DNA from: Diprion similis
Lineage: Eukaryota > Arthropoda > Insecta > Hymenoptera > Diprionidae
DNA: 64,000 bases
NCBI RefSeq assembly: GCF_021155765.1
Contig: NC_060113.1
Location: 1,230,501 to 1,294,500, forward strand
Direction: 5' to 3'
Positions 37,683 through 47,859 of this stretch are shown here, one piece after another. The translations under genes and the position numbers were made by a program. The notes beneath the pieces are model-generated. The model was not told the origin of the DNA and did not search any database. It saw nothing but the letters and a program-made list of their open reading frames with translations. Within the stretch, counting starts at the first letter, position 1. Each line of letters begins with the position of its first letter.

Positions 37683-40600
37683 GCGCCTAACCAAAGATAA
37701 AAATTGTTTACAATGGTGTGTGTGTGTGTGTGTGTGTGCAGAATAGGTGCTTCTGTTAGACAGTTTGAAATCCGAGCAGAGAAGAAGGGCTTATAGAATA
37801 TAACACCCAAGTGTCAACGCATGTAGCTATTGAATATATCAGTTCTGATTAACGTTGCACAACAGAAGCGAGGCCGGCCGGCCTGACAATCGAGTCGTTG
37901 TAGGTCGTACACTGAGACACATGCAACTACATTATGACATGATCGTCGATTCTGCCGGCTTCTTTCTCTACCGAACGTCAGGTTAAAGACGATAAACACG
38001 CGTACGTACGTGTTATACGTATATTTTTCCTTCGACACTGGTTTTTTTTTCTCTTTTGTAAGTTTACACTTGACAATTATTATTATTATTATTACACACT
38101 TGATAAATTTGAATATAACGGAAAATTATTATAACGTATAAGGGATCATGAAGATATATAATGTAATATTTATTATATTTGTCTTTGAATAGTTTTAAAA
38201 TAAATAAAATAATTGTAAATTTTCTGATAAATTGAAAGAATTATAAATTATGTTTGTTGATTTTTTTTTTTGTCCCCCTTCCAATTTCAGACTTTTCTTC
38301 TCTTTGAGTTTTTGTCGGGTGATTTTTCCGACGGAAATTGGCCAAAAATAATAAGGAGAAATCAAAAACGGGCAAGACTTTTGGCGCGATTAGGATAAAA
38401 TTTTGATCATTCGTTCTCACGTCAGTTACAGATTTATTTAAACTGACCTGTTCTTTGTCCTGCTGATTTCTCGGCCACAGAGTAACGGTCAGACAGATAT
38501 TACCCAAGTGCTGTCTCGGTCTCGCTGGATCCGTAAGTTCCAAAATTACGTCTTGAGCGTATCCAAGTTCCAATTGTCTCAGATCAAGCTGTGCCGCTCC
38601 CATAAAATCGTCCTGGAGTCCCCAGTCGTAGTCGAAAACCTGAAATAACGGGGTTGAAAGTTGGTTAAAAAAATCGCAGGAAGAATATTCTTTGAAAAAT
38701 CCAGACGCTTGGATTTTTTCCTGTAACATTGCGGAGCGATTTCGATGATAATTTTTATTTCCTCACCTTGAACGTCAGGAGTTGGAACGGATCCTCAATC
38801 GGTAAAGTAACGCTCTCGTCCCATATCGGGTTCAAATCGCGATGCACCGTTCTTGATTTGTACAAAAGACGACCGGAGGATTTGATCTTCACGTACGGAT
38901 CGCTCGAGCCTGAAATCGTAGATCCAGAAATAGTATATGATCGGTATTGGAAAAATTTCCTCATGACGTCAGAGCCTGATTGTGGACGCCATTTTATCAC
39001 CACATAACCTAAGTTTTTAATTTTAATGGAGGGAAATCCGCGATTCTCGGGCTTTCAAATCACTCATGTCACATAAATTAATTAATCATAATCAATAATA
39101 TACCTGTTCTATTATCCAAACGCGAAAAAAGACGGTCAACGATCAGATGTCAGCCTGATTGGATTAGTTTGATCTTTTCCCACCAGATGTCACTACCTTT
39201 GCATCGTTTTTGCGCATTTTTTTTTGTTTTTGTTTTTCACGCAAGTTAAACTCTCTACAGCTGCATCGTGGCATAAATGAAAGTATTCGACATATCGTCG
39301 CGTATACAGTCAAACGGTGTCAATAATTATATAGTACACGCTTAGAAATATATCAAGTGTAATTAAACCTTTCCCCTTCTGAATTGCGGTTCGCCGTTTT
39401 AATCGAGTCTATACATCACGGATCGCTTCTAACTTTATGCCTGTCCATAATTATATCTACGAAGCGACTAAAAGCATGTCAATATGTTTGATTCCGCGCA
39501 CCCGCGCCGTTGCGGTGCATAAACTTGTTGCGGGTTATTGGTATTTGTATATGAAAATAATTCCGCGTGTGTAGATAGAATAGAAATTTGAAAAACCTGC
39601 GGCTAGACACGATATAACACATTTTTTCATACATTATAACGAACAACGAAATAGATTTGACGATTTGTTAATCAAAAATTGAATAAATTTTGTCACCAGA
39701 TGTGAACATATTTATACAACGCGAGCATGTTTCACGCGTTTTTTTATGCGCGTCTTTATGACGGTCGAGTTAGTATGCGAATGCGCATGCGCGGAGTACC
39801 GAAAAGACTACTTTTTAGTCCTAACAGTGTTGAAAGTGATCTTTTCTGTACCGCGCGCATGCGCCGTGGCGAACAAATCTGACGTTACGTGATCCTAACC
39901 TCAATTTCGTGCTTCGTGAAAAACCTTATTTGCAATATTCGTCTACGGCAGACCTACGACTTGTATTTATACCTGAATCTCTTCAATCTCTGTAGGCAAA
40001 TAATATCTAACTCTACAGTTTGCATAATTAGAAAAAACAAAACAACAACAAGAAGAAAAAAAGAAAAGAAAAAAGAAACCAAGATTCTTTTTCATCTCAC
40101 CGCCGCGATCCATTGCGACGAGATTCTCGCCGCGTCTGAGGTGCAAACGGAGCTGAAAAAAGGCGTGCTGACGAAGGGCGAGTTCGCGGCGTCGCGACGC
40201 CTCGTCCTGTGCATGAAGAAGAGGCGTCGCGTCGGAATTCGACGACGCCGCTGTTCCCTGATGAACTCCTCTCTCGTCCCCCGAAATCCTTCCGTCGATT
40301 TGCATGTTGTACTGAGATCCTCGTCGACCAACGCGATTCGAGTCGGTGCTGCATCTCCCAGGACTTCCATCCTGCGAAGATACTCGATGATCCTTGTTAC
40401 TACGGGCGAGAGGTGAATCTGAAAAATATTGGTGAAAGTGTTTTAAAAATTTTATGGTATTGAGGATGAATGATGAATAATTATTTTGAAAAAGGTGATA
40501 CTTAATTAAAATTATAAATTTATTACTAATCAGTTGTTTAAGAAATTATATAATATTCAATGTTTACAGATTTTTTTCTTCCAATATCTTAAATTTGAAT

Positions 40601-40897
40601 TAATACGAATTAATACGAATTAATACGAATTAATACGAATTAATACGAATTAATACGAATTAATACGAATTAATACGAATTTCGACCATTTAAATTATAT
40701 GACAGTCAGAAAAATGGTTTCTGGTAATTCTTTTCTTCTCCGTTTTTTTTTTTTTTTTCCCTTACACAAAGCCGAACCACAATCGCACACAGAGACGATA
40801 TATGTATGTACGTATGCATACGTCATACATACATTAGACTATCTCGACCTGAATTATAATAATGATTATAATACATGCACGCAATTTCTCGTGAAAG

Positions 40898-40929
<32 letters not shown>

Positions 40930-43900
40930 TAATAATAATAACAATAAAAACACACACGCTAGAGTTCGTGTAATAACAAAGACGTTACACAAGCGAGTCG
41001 TCGGTTAATACCGAGGATCGTTAAACGTAAACGCAAAGCCGGAAGTGAATTCCTTAGGAGATATATAGACCTTATAATTGCATGACTGGCTATTACGCTA
41101 TTATAATACACTTCGCGAATTGTACAATAATTACAAGTATCTCTAGACGATTTCGTTGACAAATCAATGAATTCAGTTGCATAAAGCGAGATAGACTTAA
41201 TAATAATAACAGCAAGACCAACAACAACAATTAATATGGAAATTTGTGAAAAAAAAAAAAAAATTAATAACTTGTAATTGTTTATAATCCAAGTTTTTAC
41301 ACATGCAGGTTGTGTTTGAGTAAAAAGTGAATAAAGAGAGAGAGAGAGAGAGAGAGAGAGAATTAAAGTTTATCCACCTCGTCATTCAAGTATAATAGGT
41401 ATAGAAATAATCACACTTTATTGTTATTTCTAATTGCTACATTCACGGTGTAAGTCCTACAGTTGTTACAAACTTTATATTCGATGGAGGGAAAAGAAAG
41501 AAAGATAGAAGGAAAAAAATAGAAACAATTAAGGCAATCATCACCCTCGTAATATTCTGCTTGAAAAACAAAATTTTAAAGAGTTAAAGAAAAAAAGAAA
41601 AGAAAAACGAAATACATTATGCAAAGAAAAAAAACTAACTACCGGCTTGTTTGCGTGTGGAAAAGTTGTTACAGGATGCAGGTAGGCAGGGTAAGGACTG
41701 GGTGTATGAAGGAAGCATGCAAGATCCTCGTGCAAGGATAATAGTTACAGTATGAATGTATATATGTATATACCATACACGCGGTGTTATCGACGGTGGA
41801 AATATATTAATATTTTAACGCTGTTACAGACGTCACGTCACGTCGTGTCACGTCACGTAAGGTGCATTACTGTATTACTGTAACACTATGCTAAGGTGGT
41901 TAATCGATTCTATATTGTGTTACATTCAACAACACGTTCCGGTGCTCATTGATGATACTGGAATAAAAAGAATGTTGAAAAAAAAAGTAAACGAATAATA
42001 AAATTAAGGAAAAAAAAAAAAATTAAGTTATACCAGGAAAGGTTGAACGAACTTTGAACATCGCTGTATACATATATGAATTGTAGTCAAGTGTTACTTT
42101 CGACTAAAGAAATTTTTCCATTTTTTCCCCACTATGTTCTCAGAATCTTTTCCACAACCGGGTCAAAGTTTTACGCCATATGCCTGTATGAATAATACCC
42201 ACTTCCGGTATAATATACATTATACATTATACATTTTCCAATAACGGGAATAACTTCAATCGGTCGAAAATAAATCGTTCGATGAAAATTTTATTTTCGC
42301 TAACTTTTTCTACGCGTTTACTTATCAATGATGTAAAATTTATGTAAAGAAGAATTTGAATTTTTTTTTTTTTCTTCAAGAATACAATTACCTGACAATG
42401 AGAGAATAACACGAATTTTTTTTTTTTTTCAAAACACCATCAATTTCAATTAACATAGCATATTTACGATTACATTTTAGATTACTGCGATAAAAAATTT
42501 GAAAAAAAAAAAAAAAATCGCATCGTTTGATGATGAACGAATTCTTTAAAATTCAACAAACCATCGTATAAATTCGATTTGATTTCTCGAGTTGAATGAA
42601 AAAACACGTTTAGTGAGATTATTACGAGTGATGAATAGCTTAAACAAATTCCTTGACGTGGGAAGAGAAAAAAAAAAAAAAAAAAAAAAAACAGAAACAA
42701 AATAAAATAACGAAATACCCCGACGTTGTCGAAAGTCTGATTATCAATAAAATTAATTAACGAAAAAAGTGATTCCGAGCGTCATAAAAAATCATTGAAA
42801 CGATGGGATTTTTTTCATCGGTTAGAAATAATTGAGCAAAAAAAAAAAAAAAAAAAAAAAATACGTCTCAACAAATTCATGAATAATAATAATTGAAATA
42901 AAAAGTTAATTTTTTTTTTCCTCAATTTTCTCCCGTTTCAAAGAAAAATCGTATCAACTCGATAAACTTTAGTTGAACTTTCGAACCTTCGTTGCGTCAT
43001 ATTTCTGTCTTCAGGACAAATTTTTTTCCCCATGAAATAAATAAATAAAAAAAAATAATCTCGAATAAATTTCATCCCCTGAATAACGGTGTGAATAAAA
43101 AAAAAAAAAAAAAAAAAATTAAATTGGGATATGAAAAAAGATATCGCTTCTCGGTAATCGCGGTGGTGCGGTGAAATAAAGAGCAGGGATCAATTCCGGT
43201 CGATAGCCTAGTTTCGAAAGCTTTCCGGCCTTTGGCCGATGACCGGTGACCTTTGACTCGTAAAATATTGGAAGGGAGGGAGTTAGGGTGTAATCGGTCT
43301 ACCTGGTGTGTTGTGGCAGTGCCTGGCTGGGCTCTGGGTGGCCGAAGAGCTGTGGCTGTGTTCCGAGGAGTAATCGGCCGCATAATCGGACTCGTTTTTA
43401 CCGGCGTCCTGGAGAAGATATCCGGTTGCAGCTGCAGCTTCCCGGAGCTTTTTTCGTTCTTTACTCCTACTCCTTGACCACCGGCTTTTCAGGGTAGCGA
43501 AGAAGGTCTGCGTCCTCTGAGCCACCGTAACCGGATGTCGGTGACGCTGGTGAACCACGGGACTGTGGCTGTGGTGAATTGGTGAACCATTTGTCGGACG
43601 AAGTTCCGTCGCGCTTCTCGAGATGTGTCGACTTCCGTTCAAATTCAACCGAGATCTGCAGTCTTGAGGAACGGGAGAATCTGTGGGCAGAATTTTTGTG
43701 TTGGCATATTTTTATCGGATTTTTACTCCCTCCTTCCCGCCTTTTTTTTTTTTTTTAATTCAAGATCGCTCAGTTTTAGGATTTTAGGGAAAAAATTTAG
43801 GGAAATGAACAAAATTAAACGCCGTTAAATCGACGAATAGATCTCTTGCTTCGTTGGATCATTTCGCAGAGTAATACTTATTGCAGACTCTAATCCTGTT

Positions 43901-44744
43901 TAAACAGGGTTCGCTTTTGCCCGAGAAATTACGATCCTAATTCTCTCCAGATAAGTTGTAATCTCGAAAATGAAATTAAGGTTATACGACGGTCGAGCTG
44001 CAGGCTCGAAATATAATTACAATATCTAATCAGGCGTGATATAAAAGTGCCAAATTTCCCTCACGTCACGAGTTTAAAGAGAAAAAGTTACGATTTACGA
44101 TATATCCCTGCTTGAACAGCAAAAATAATATCAACATACGGCCACTTTTGCGGTTGATACTGTAATCGAGAGCAATATATAAACTGTTCGACTTCATGAA
44201 ACGGAGCAAAAGAATCGGTTATAATTTTTCAAATATTGCACAAAGAGCGTAATTCGTGCGACAATTTATTTACATTAGCATTAGGCTAACAAAGAAATAA
44301 AGAAGTAAATTAATTTGTAAGAATTAAACAATTATAACAAATCAAAAGCAAAGAAACAGGAATACCTTTGTCGGATTTCTTAAGATCGCGGATTATATAA
44401 ACGGTCGTATTTTTCTTTGACAAATACGAGTTGAGAACCGTAAATATCGCGACTCGTTACCCAAGTTTGTTGAAAATCAAAACGTGTGTATATTTAATGA
44501 GAATTTTGCTTCTCTTTGCGCAATCTTTACTTTATATTCTTTCACTTATTCTATTCAACCCCGCCTTGAAAAGAAAGGGGGGGAGGGGGGGGGAATGTTT
44601 CTTCTAAGCGAACGAAGCGAGTAAGGTGAATTCGAGCTTCTTTTTCCACACATTTTGCGCATATCGAAGTTTGAAAAGAAACTTACCATTCGGCACTTCG
44701 CCATCCTCTGACCCAGACGCGAGAAGCTCGACACTTTTGCTCAT
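24927..44744 (-). CDS. Mctp: MCTP: multiple C2 domain and transmembrane region protein (long isoform, 13 coding exons)
   Basis: Coding exons 44687-44744, 43303-43680, 40101-40418, 38767-38909, 38448-38639, 28367-28515, 27413-27815, 27013-27155, 26505-26864, 26039-26168, 25663-25806, 25236-25561 and 24927-25044 join in frame into 953 residues, close to the family length. Domains: disordered Ser/His/Arg N-terminus (1-230); C2A (about 231-355), C2B (about 384-505) and C2C (about 542-665), with SDPYVK or SDPFC strands and loop-3 Asp clusters [10 protein letters not shown] and WDRDKSRDD; two membrane segments (about 725-748 and 851-878) with a short acidic loop [10 protein letters not shown] between them; C-terminal [12 protein letters not shown] motif. 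Known family role: ER-anchored Ca2+/lipid-binding C2 proteins that, in flies, act in presynaptic ER during homeostatic plasticity. Every exon phase agrees. At least two alternative first exons exist (see 48524 and 48707). Confidence 0.95.
25236..25561 (-). CDS. Mctp: MCTP exon 12, second membrane segment
   Basis: Acceptor CCCCCTACAG before 25561 and donor TATAG|GTTAGA after 25236; phase 0 in, phase 2 out. A helical [18 protein letters not shown] region, then [20 protein letters not shown] and [16 protein letters not shown], then [17 protein letters not shown]. Confidence 0.95.
25663..25806 (-). CDS. Mctp: MCTP exon 11, acidic loop between membrane segments
   Basis: Acceptor CTGAATATCAG before 25806 and donor GACAAG|GTTGTT after 25663; 48 codons, phase 0. 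[12 protein letters not shown] and then a Ser/Asp-rich loop with [10 protein letters not shown]. Confidence 0.9.
26039..26168 (-). CDS. Mctp: MCTP exon 10, first membrane segment
   Basis: Acceptor GTTGATGAAG before 26168 and donor TACATC|GTGAGT after 26039; phase 2 in, phase 0 out. [10 protein letters not shown] is followed by the hydrophobic [19 protein letters not shown]. The acceptor has only a modest pyrimidine tract, but it is the one AG that keeps the frame. Confidence 0.9.
26505..26864 (-). CDS. Mctp: MCTP exon 9, C2C end and pre-membrane region
   Basis: Acceptor TTACCCGTCAG before 26864 and donor CATCCA|GTGAGT after 26505; phase 2 both ends. Contains [29 protein letters not shown] and the basic stretch before the first membrane segment ([15 protein letters not shown]). 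In this third C2 the final loop-3 Asp is Glu (EFLG). Confidence 0.95.
27013..27155 (-). CDS. Mctp: MCTP exon 8, start of C2C
   Basis: Acceptor TTTTTTCTTCCAG before 27155 and donor CATT|GTGAGT after 27013; phase 0 in, phase 2 out. [19 protein letters not shown] and [10 protein letters not shown]. Confidence 0.95.
27413..27815 (-). CDS. Mctp: MCTP exon 7, C2B body and linker to C2C
   Basis: Acceptor TTTTCTTAAG before 27815 and donor GTCAAG|GTATTC after 27413; phase 2 in, phase 0 out, 134 codons. Contains [28 protein letters not shown] and the linker ending DVGHLTVK. Confidence 0.95.
28367..28515 (-). CDS. Mctp: MCTP exon 6, start of C2B
   Basis: Acceptor ATTTACTGTTGCAG before 28515 and donor TTTCG|GTGAGG after 28367; phase 0 in, phase 2 out. 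[19 protein letters not shown] and GLSDPYVKF are the first strands of C2B. Confidence 0.95.
29975..30106. mobile_element. Short inverted-repeat (MITE-like) element
   Basis: TTATGTGGCATGTCCGTAAA at the left and the reverse complement of GGTTTACGGGCATGCCACAT at the right form terminal arms of about 30 bp around roughly 70 bp. It lies in the large MCTP intron and has no ORF. Confidence 0.7.
30179..30239. repeat. Near-palindromic hairpin
   Basis: Left arm ACTTTATTCGGCAGTTTGTG then ATGCGCA; right arm TGCGCATAAAAACTACGGAA then TAAAG. The arms pair with few mismatches around a short loop, CTTCGAAC. ACTTTATTC is then repeated directly just after (30239-30261). Confidence 0.6.
30533..31562 (-). CDS. 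Mctp: MCTP alternative N-terminal exon (Ser/Arg-rich module)
   Basis: Open for 343 codons from an acceptor (ACTATTCCCCACCGCAG before 31562) to a donor CACAGG|GTGCGC after 30533. Phase 2 in, phase 0 out. The outgoing phase fits the C2B exon at 28515 (EELHR-YFQRNTR). The incoming phase does not fit the C2A exon end (phase 0), so this cannot simply follow C2A. It does fit the donor at 48707 ([17 protein letters not shown]). It also has an internal ATG at 31546. The protein is polar, rich in Ser, Arg, Glu and Pro, with [20 protein letters not shown] as a likely short coiled coil, and a Gln run near the end. The GTGCGC donor is weak. Confidence 0.72.
34105..34143. repeat. Poly-A run (39 nt)
   Basis: Uninterrupted A in the MCTP intron. 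It is one of many A/T homopolymers here and the longest I counted. Confidence 0.9.
34870..34903. repeat. (AT)n microsatellite
   Basis: About 17 uninterrupted AT units in the large MCTP intron. Confidence 0.9.
35152..35177. repeat. Poly-C run (26 nt)
   Basis: 26 consecutive C residues on the plus strand (G on the MCTP sense strand) inside otherwise AT-rich intron DNA. Confidence 0.92.
36145..36325. repeat. Dispersed repeat copy 4
   Basis: Contains CAAGATGGCGGATTCAATAT, GGCGGACGAAAATTTGGAAA, CGGGTTTTTAGGCTCGGTGA and TTACGAATCTGAAATC, shared with copies at 8820-9075 and 11950-12245. Confidence 0.72.
37632..37683. repeat. (TTA)n microsatellite
   Basis: About 17 trinucleotide units; a (GT)n run follows at 37714-37738. 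Confidence 0.92.
38448..38639 (-). CDS. Mctp: MCTP exon 5, C2A Ca2+-loop and end
   Basis: Acceptor GTTATTTCAG before 38639 and donor GAACAG|GTCAGT after 38448; 64 codons, phase 0. [14 protein letters not shown] holds the loop-3 acidic residues; the exon ends the domain at [17 protein letters not shown]. Confidence 0.94.
38767..38909 (-). CDS. Mctp: MCTP exon 4, C2A core
   Basis: Acceptor CGATTTCAG before 38909 and donor TTCAAG|GTGAGG after 38767; phase 1 in, phase 0 out. Encodes [18 protein letters not shown] and [15 protein letters not shown], classic C2 strands. Confidence 0.95.
39781..39866. promoter_or_regulatory. Inverted pair of NRF-1-type sites
   Basis: TGCGCATGCGCG at 39782-39793 and CGCGCATGCGCC at 39854-39865 both fit the NRF-1 (fly Erect wing) palindrome. 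They lie in two inverted arms: ATGCGCATGCGCGGAGTACC-GAAAAGA against TCTTTTCTGTACCGCGCGCA-TGCGCC. The arms flank a 32-bp centre in the MCTP intron between exons 3 and 4. Confidence 0.5.
40101..40418 (-). CDS. Mctp: MCTP exon 3, linker and start of C2A
   Basis: Acceptor ATTTTTCAG before 40418 and donor GGCG|GTGAGA after 40101, phase 1 both ends, 106 codons. The end reads [20 protein letters not shown], the first strand and loop of C2A. Two other open frames in this exon are shadows; the opposite-strand ORF 39889-40416 is antisense to it. Confidence 0.92.
40597..40680. repeat. 10-bp tandem repeat, about 8.4 copies
   Basis: The unit TAATACGAAT is repeated perfectly eight times from 40601 to 40680 with a partial copy before it, just upstream (minus sense) of MCTP exon 3. 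Confidence 0.97.
41333..41361. repeat. (GA)n microsatellite
   Basis: About 14 GA units in the MCTP intron between exons 2 and 3. Similar runs lie at 13135-13158 and 29290-29318. Confidence 0.9.
41829..41860. promoter_or_regulatory. Cluster of CRE-like half-sites
   Basis: Overlapping ACGTCA words at 41830, 41835 and 41850, plus ACGTCG at 41840, make a 30-bp array of TGACGT half-sites in MCTP intron 2. Binding is inferred from the motif only. Confidence 0.4.
43303..43680 (-). CDS. Mctp: MCTP exon 2, disordered Ser/Arg/His region
   Basis: Acceptor TGCCCACAG before 43680 and donor CCAG|GTAGAC after 43303, phase 1 both ends, 126 codons. Contains [14 protein letters not shown] and [19 protein letters not shown], low-complexity sequence of the cytosolic N-terminus. 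Confidence 0.88.
43681..44686 (-). other. MCTP intron 1
   Basis: AT-rich intron with a G-rich run near 44577-44593; no exon or repeat element seen. Confidence 0.7.
44687..44744 (-). CDS. Mctp: MCTP first coding exon (start [11 protein letters not shown])
   Basis: ATG at 44744-44742 in context AAAATGAGC; 19 codons plus one base; donor AATG|GTAAGT. The phase 1 end joins the 43680 exon to give an Asp codon, reading [11 protein letters not shown] short Ser/Glu/Asp-rich N-terminus. Confidence 0.75.
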
Positions 44745-46743
44745 TTTACAACGAGGATAATAAAATCGGTCGGGTTTTTGATCCCCAAACTTTCAGCTCG
44801 ACGTGTGATAATTTTAAACGTTTTTTAAAGTGCAATAAATCGCTTTCTTCCGATACGAGCATTATTTCTTTCCTTTATTTCCCTTATCGTTATTATATTT
44901 CGCTTTCTCACCAAACTATTCGTCGATTATACAAAAACAGGTTCAAATCTCATACCGTATAACGTAAAAGTGACTTTTTCGTACAATGAGCTGAGAAATT
45001 TAAATCGCAAACTAGATCGTTCCGTCAAAACGAAACAGCCAATTAGCACAACCAAGTGGCTGCAGCTCCTTTCATTCATACGAACCTTGCATGCTTCGCG
45101 CTAATGAGAGTCCGATAAGAAATACAGAAAACGAGAAGCAGGCGGGAATCGCAGAGACGTTTACAAGAGCCCACAATCAGAATGAAAAGTCGGAAGTTGA
45201 GAGAAGAAAAATAAATTATTTTTATCCACCGATTGATCGTACTTGTATTTTTTTTTTTTTTTTTTTTTTTTCAATTTTTATTAAATTTATTTTTATATAT
45301 TCTTTCCGTTTGTTGTTAACTAATTCAATATTTTTTTTTTTTTTTTGTTCGGTTCTACGGAAGAGGCAGCGCGAAGCTAGGAATGAGAAAAGGAATTTCT
45401 CGAAGACGAGGACGAGAGTGTTTCGCACATTATCCGACGTCGAGACGTCTGCGAGACGTTGACATGGCTAAACGTGTGGAAGATAGATCAATATGCGGTT
45501 ATTTCCTCTCCGTCATTCTCCAATCTCGATGCATCGTAAAGTGCCCCGAAGATAAGTTTCGACGAAGATAGATATTTGCAAATTGCATAAAACATTTACG
45601 CGTTTAACTGCAGCTCTGATTTAGCGAGTAACGATAATAAAGATGATGAAATTGTACACGTATTACAGAGATGTTGACGAGTGGATAATTAACGCTGTTT
45701 TTATTCACTCCTTCGTTCTCCTCCCTCTCCTCATCCATCGTCCGGTGTTTCGAAAGATCGAGATCAAAAGAATTGAAGCGGGTTCCCGGTGTTTGATATC
45801 AATCCGACTCACCCCGCCACTTTGCGGAATAATTAATAAACCGATGTTTACCGCGTATTAATCAACTCTGACATTAATAATTAGTCGGTAATTTCACCCT
45901 TCGTTCTCTCACTGACCGATTGACCGACTGATTAACGTGTAATAACGTCTAATTTTTTCCCTCTGATCACCGACGAGACCGGTTGTTTTATTTCGCAGAT
46001 CATGCACTCATGGATTATCTACTCAATCACTAGTAATTATGATGATTTGTATATTTAGCCAATTTCAAATCCGCGAATATTTTCACATCAAGTTTCACTC
46101 GTTCTATCCCGCTTTTATTATACAACGTGAATAAAAATTTATCACACCGTAAATAGGATTCAAAATTTGAATGCTTTTTCTTTGCTTCGTACATTCTTCT
46201 TATGTTCCAGTTCCGTTAACTATAAATTCGTTGATTAATCGTCTGTATGAATTGATCGAGTATACGGAAATTAATCGTCATATTCTATAACTCACACCAA
46301 AACAATTATGCATAAATAAACCTAGAAATTTCGAATTTCGCATCAATTGCGTGACGCGAATTAACGCTACAATAACACGACCGTTTATAAGTCTTGTTTT
46401 TCTTCAACATAGCACTCGATTGCAATTCGGACAATCAATCAATTATCCGGCCAACACACTCGAATATTTTTCGCTCCGAGTGCTCGTCGATCCTCCTCTC
46501 GTTGTATGTAAGGACGAGGAGGATTTTAGTCCTTGAAACCCTTCAGGCTCGACGAGGTTTACGGAGCCACTGACTGAAAACGCGGTCACATGCCGTTCGG
46601 CAGGCGCCGGTTGTGGGGGGCTTTATCGACCCAGTCCCACCACCTCTGCTTTATATTACATGACGGCGACTTTTACGCAGAATTCACGTGGCGGCATGGC
46701 ATGGCATAAGAACAGAGCCGCCATGTCACTCGTATGATAAGCG

Positions 46744-46763
46744 CGTGTGTGACGTGACACACG
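46744..46763. promoter_or_regulatory. Near-palindrome with CRE/E-box-like core
   Basis: CGTGTGTGACGTGACACACG: the arms CGTGTGTGAC and GTGACACACG pair except at one position near the centre. It holds a TGACGTGAC core and lies in a GC-rich block upstream of the 44744 MCTP start. Confidence 0.4.
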
Positions 46764-47847
46764 GAGCGCAGCCTTTCAGCCCTTAAGTCATCCACGCGGA
46801 GCTTTCCACCCCCGCTTCGCATTTTCGAACCCGTCTCCTGTCGTTCAGGAGACACCAATTCACGTGTGCGCTTTGCAGACGACTAAACACGAGTGAACGA
46901 TGACGGAGAGAGAAGGAAGATTCGCCAGTTTTCAGGGAGGGATCAGAATCAGAGGGGGTAAAAACGACAGAAAAAAAACTCCGACCGACGCCATTTTGTT
47001 TCGTATTTATTCCCTTTGGCGGCCGATTCGAGGGAAAATTAACACGCCAACAGTTTATTAGGTTTTTAAATGATTTTTTGTAAATTTTTATTTGCGCAAG
47101 TTTTCATTTGATCAACTATTGTGAATCATGACTAACGAATTTAGTTTTTTTACAGTTATTATACGTACATCTGCAAGTGCACAGAAAAGAAAATACGGTT
47201 CAAGAGAAACTTCGATCGGGGCTTTAGTCTCTAAGTTCTTATAAATTTGTTTTTTTATTTTTATTTTCTTCTTTTACACTTTCCTCCGATGTTTGAAAGA
47301 GCGTTCCTAAGTACCTCGTATCACAACACGGTTCTGTTTATGGACGCAACCCCCAACAGGGGTAACATTAACTGATACTAGAAGAGTTTTTATAACGATA
47401 CTCGAGCGGTGTATCGAGCTTATATATTATAATATATCTAAAGAAAATTATCTCAAGCTTGAAGAATGAACGATAAAATTCCGTAGTTGTATGTAAAATT
47501 TATAAATACGTTTGTAAATTACATCCGACAGGGTGTACGATGATATTTTTTAATTAATGACGAAAGCGTAGACACTTAGGCGTATAAAGGAAATGTGGTC
47601 GAATTATTGTTTGCACTGCGGTGTGATAAACAGCTTGTGTATATCACATATGACATAATAGAATAGGTATACGTTAAGTTGCGTGCGATGAGGTGCGGTC
47701 AGTATTATTACAGTCTTTCGTTTTAATTACGTCCCTGATAATCATTCCGCGGTATAAAAGTTGAAAAATAAATGGTGTTTTTCCCCTCACGTTTTACAGT
47801 CTGTTGTGATGGGCGTTCTAATCAACAAAAGTAACGCTGGCGCTCAT

Positions 47848-47859
47848 GGCTGCCATTTT
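47848..47859 (-). promoter_or_regulatory. YY1/Pho-type site
   Basis: The minus strand reads AAAATGGCAGCC, an exact match to the YY1 consensus AAnATGGCnGCC. The related words CAAAATGGC lie near 46990 and 48121. It is placed between alternative MCTP start exons. Confidence 0.35.

Larger units (their letters stand above)
28516..38447 (-). other. Largest MCTP intron, containing an alternative exon
   Basis: 9.9 kb intron between C2A and C2B. It contains the alternative exon 30533-31562, two hairpin elements (29975-30106, 30179-30239), a dispersed repeat (36145-36325), TA, TTA and GT microsatellites, a 39-A run (34105-34143) and a 26-C run (35152-35177). Confidence 0.8.

Noticed and set aside
39889..40416. 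175-codon plus-strand ORF
   Set aside because: Antisense to MCTP exon 3; no family features.
44936..44960. tRNA B-box-like GGTTCAAATC
   Set aside because: No matching A-box or cloverleaf arms nearby.
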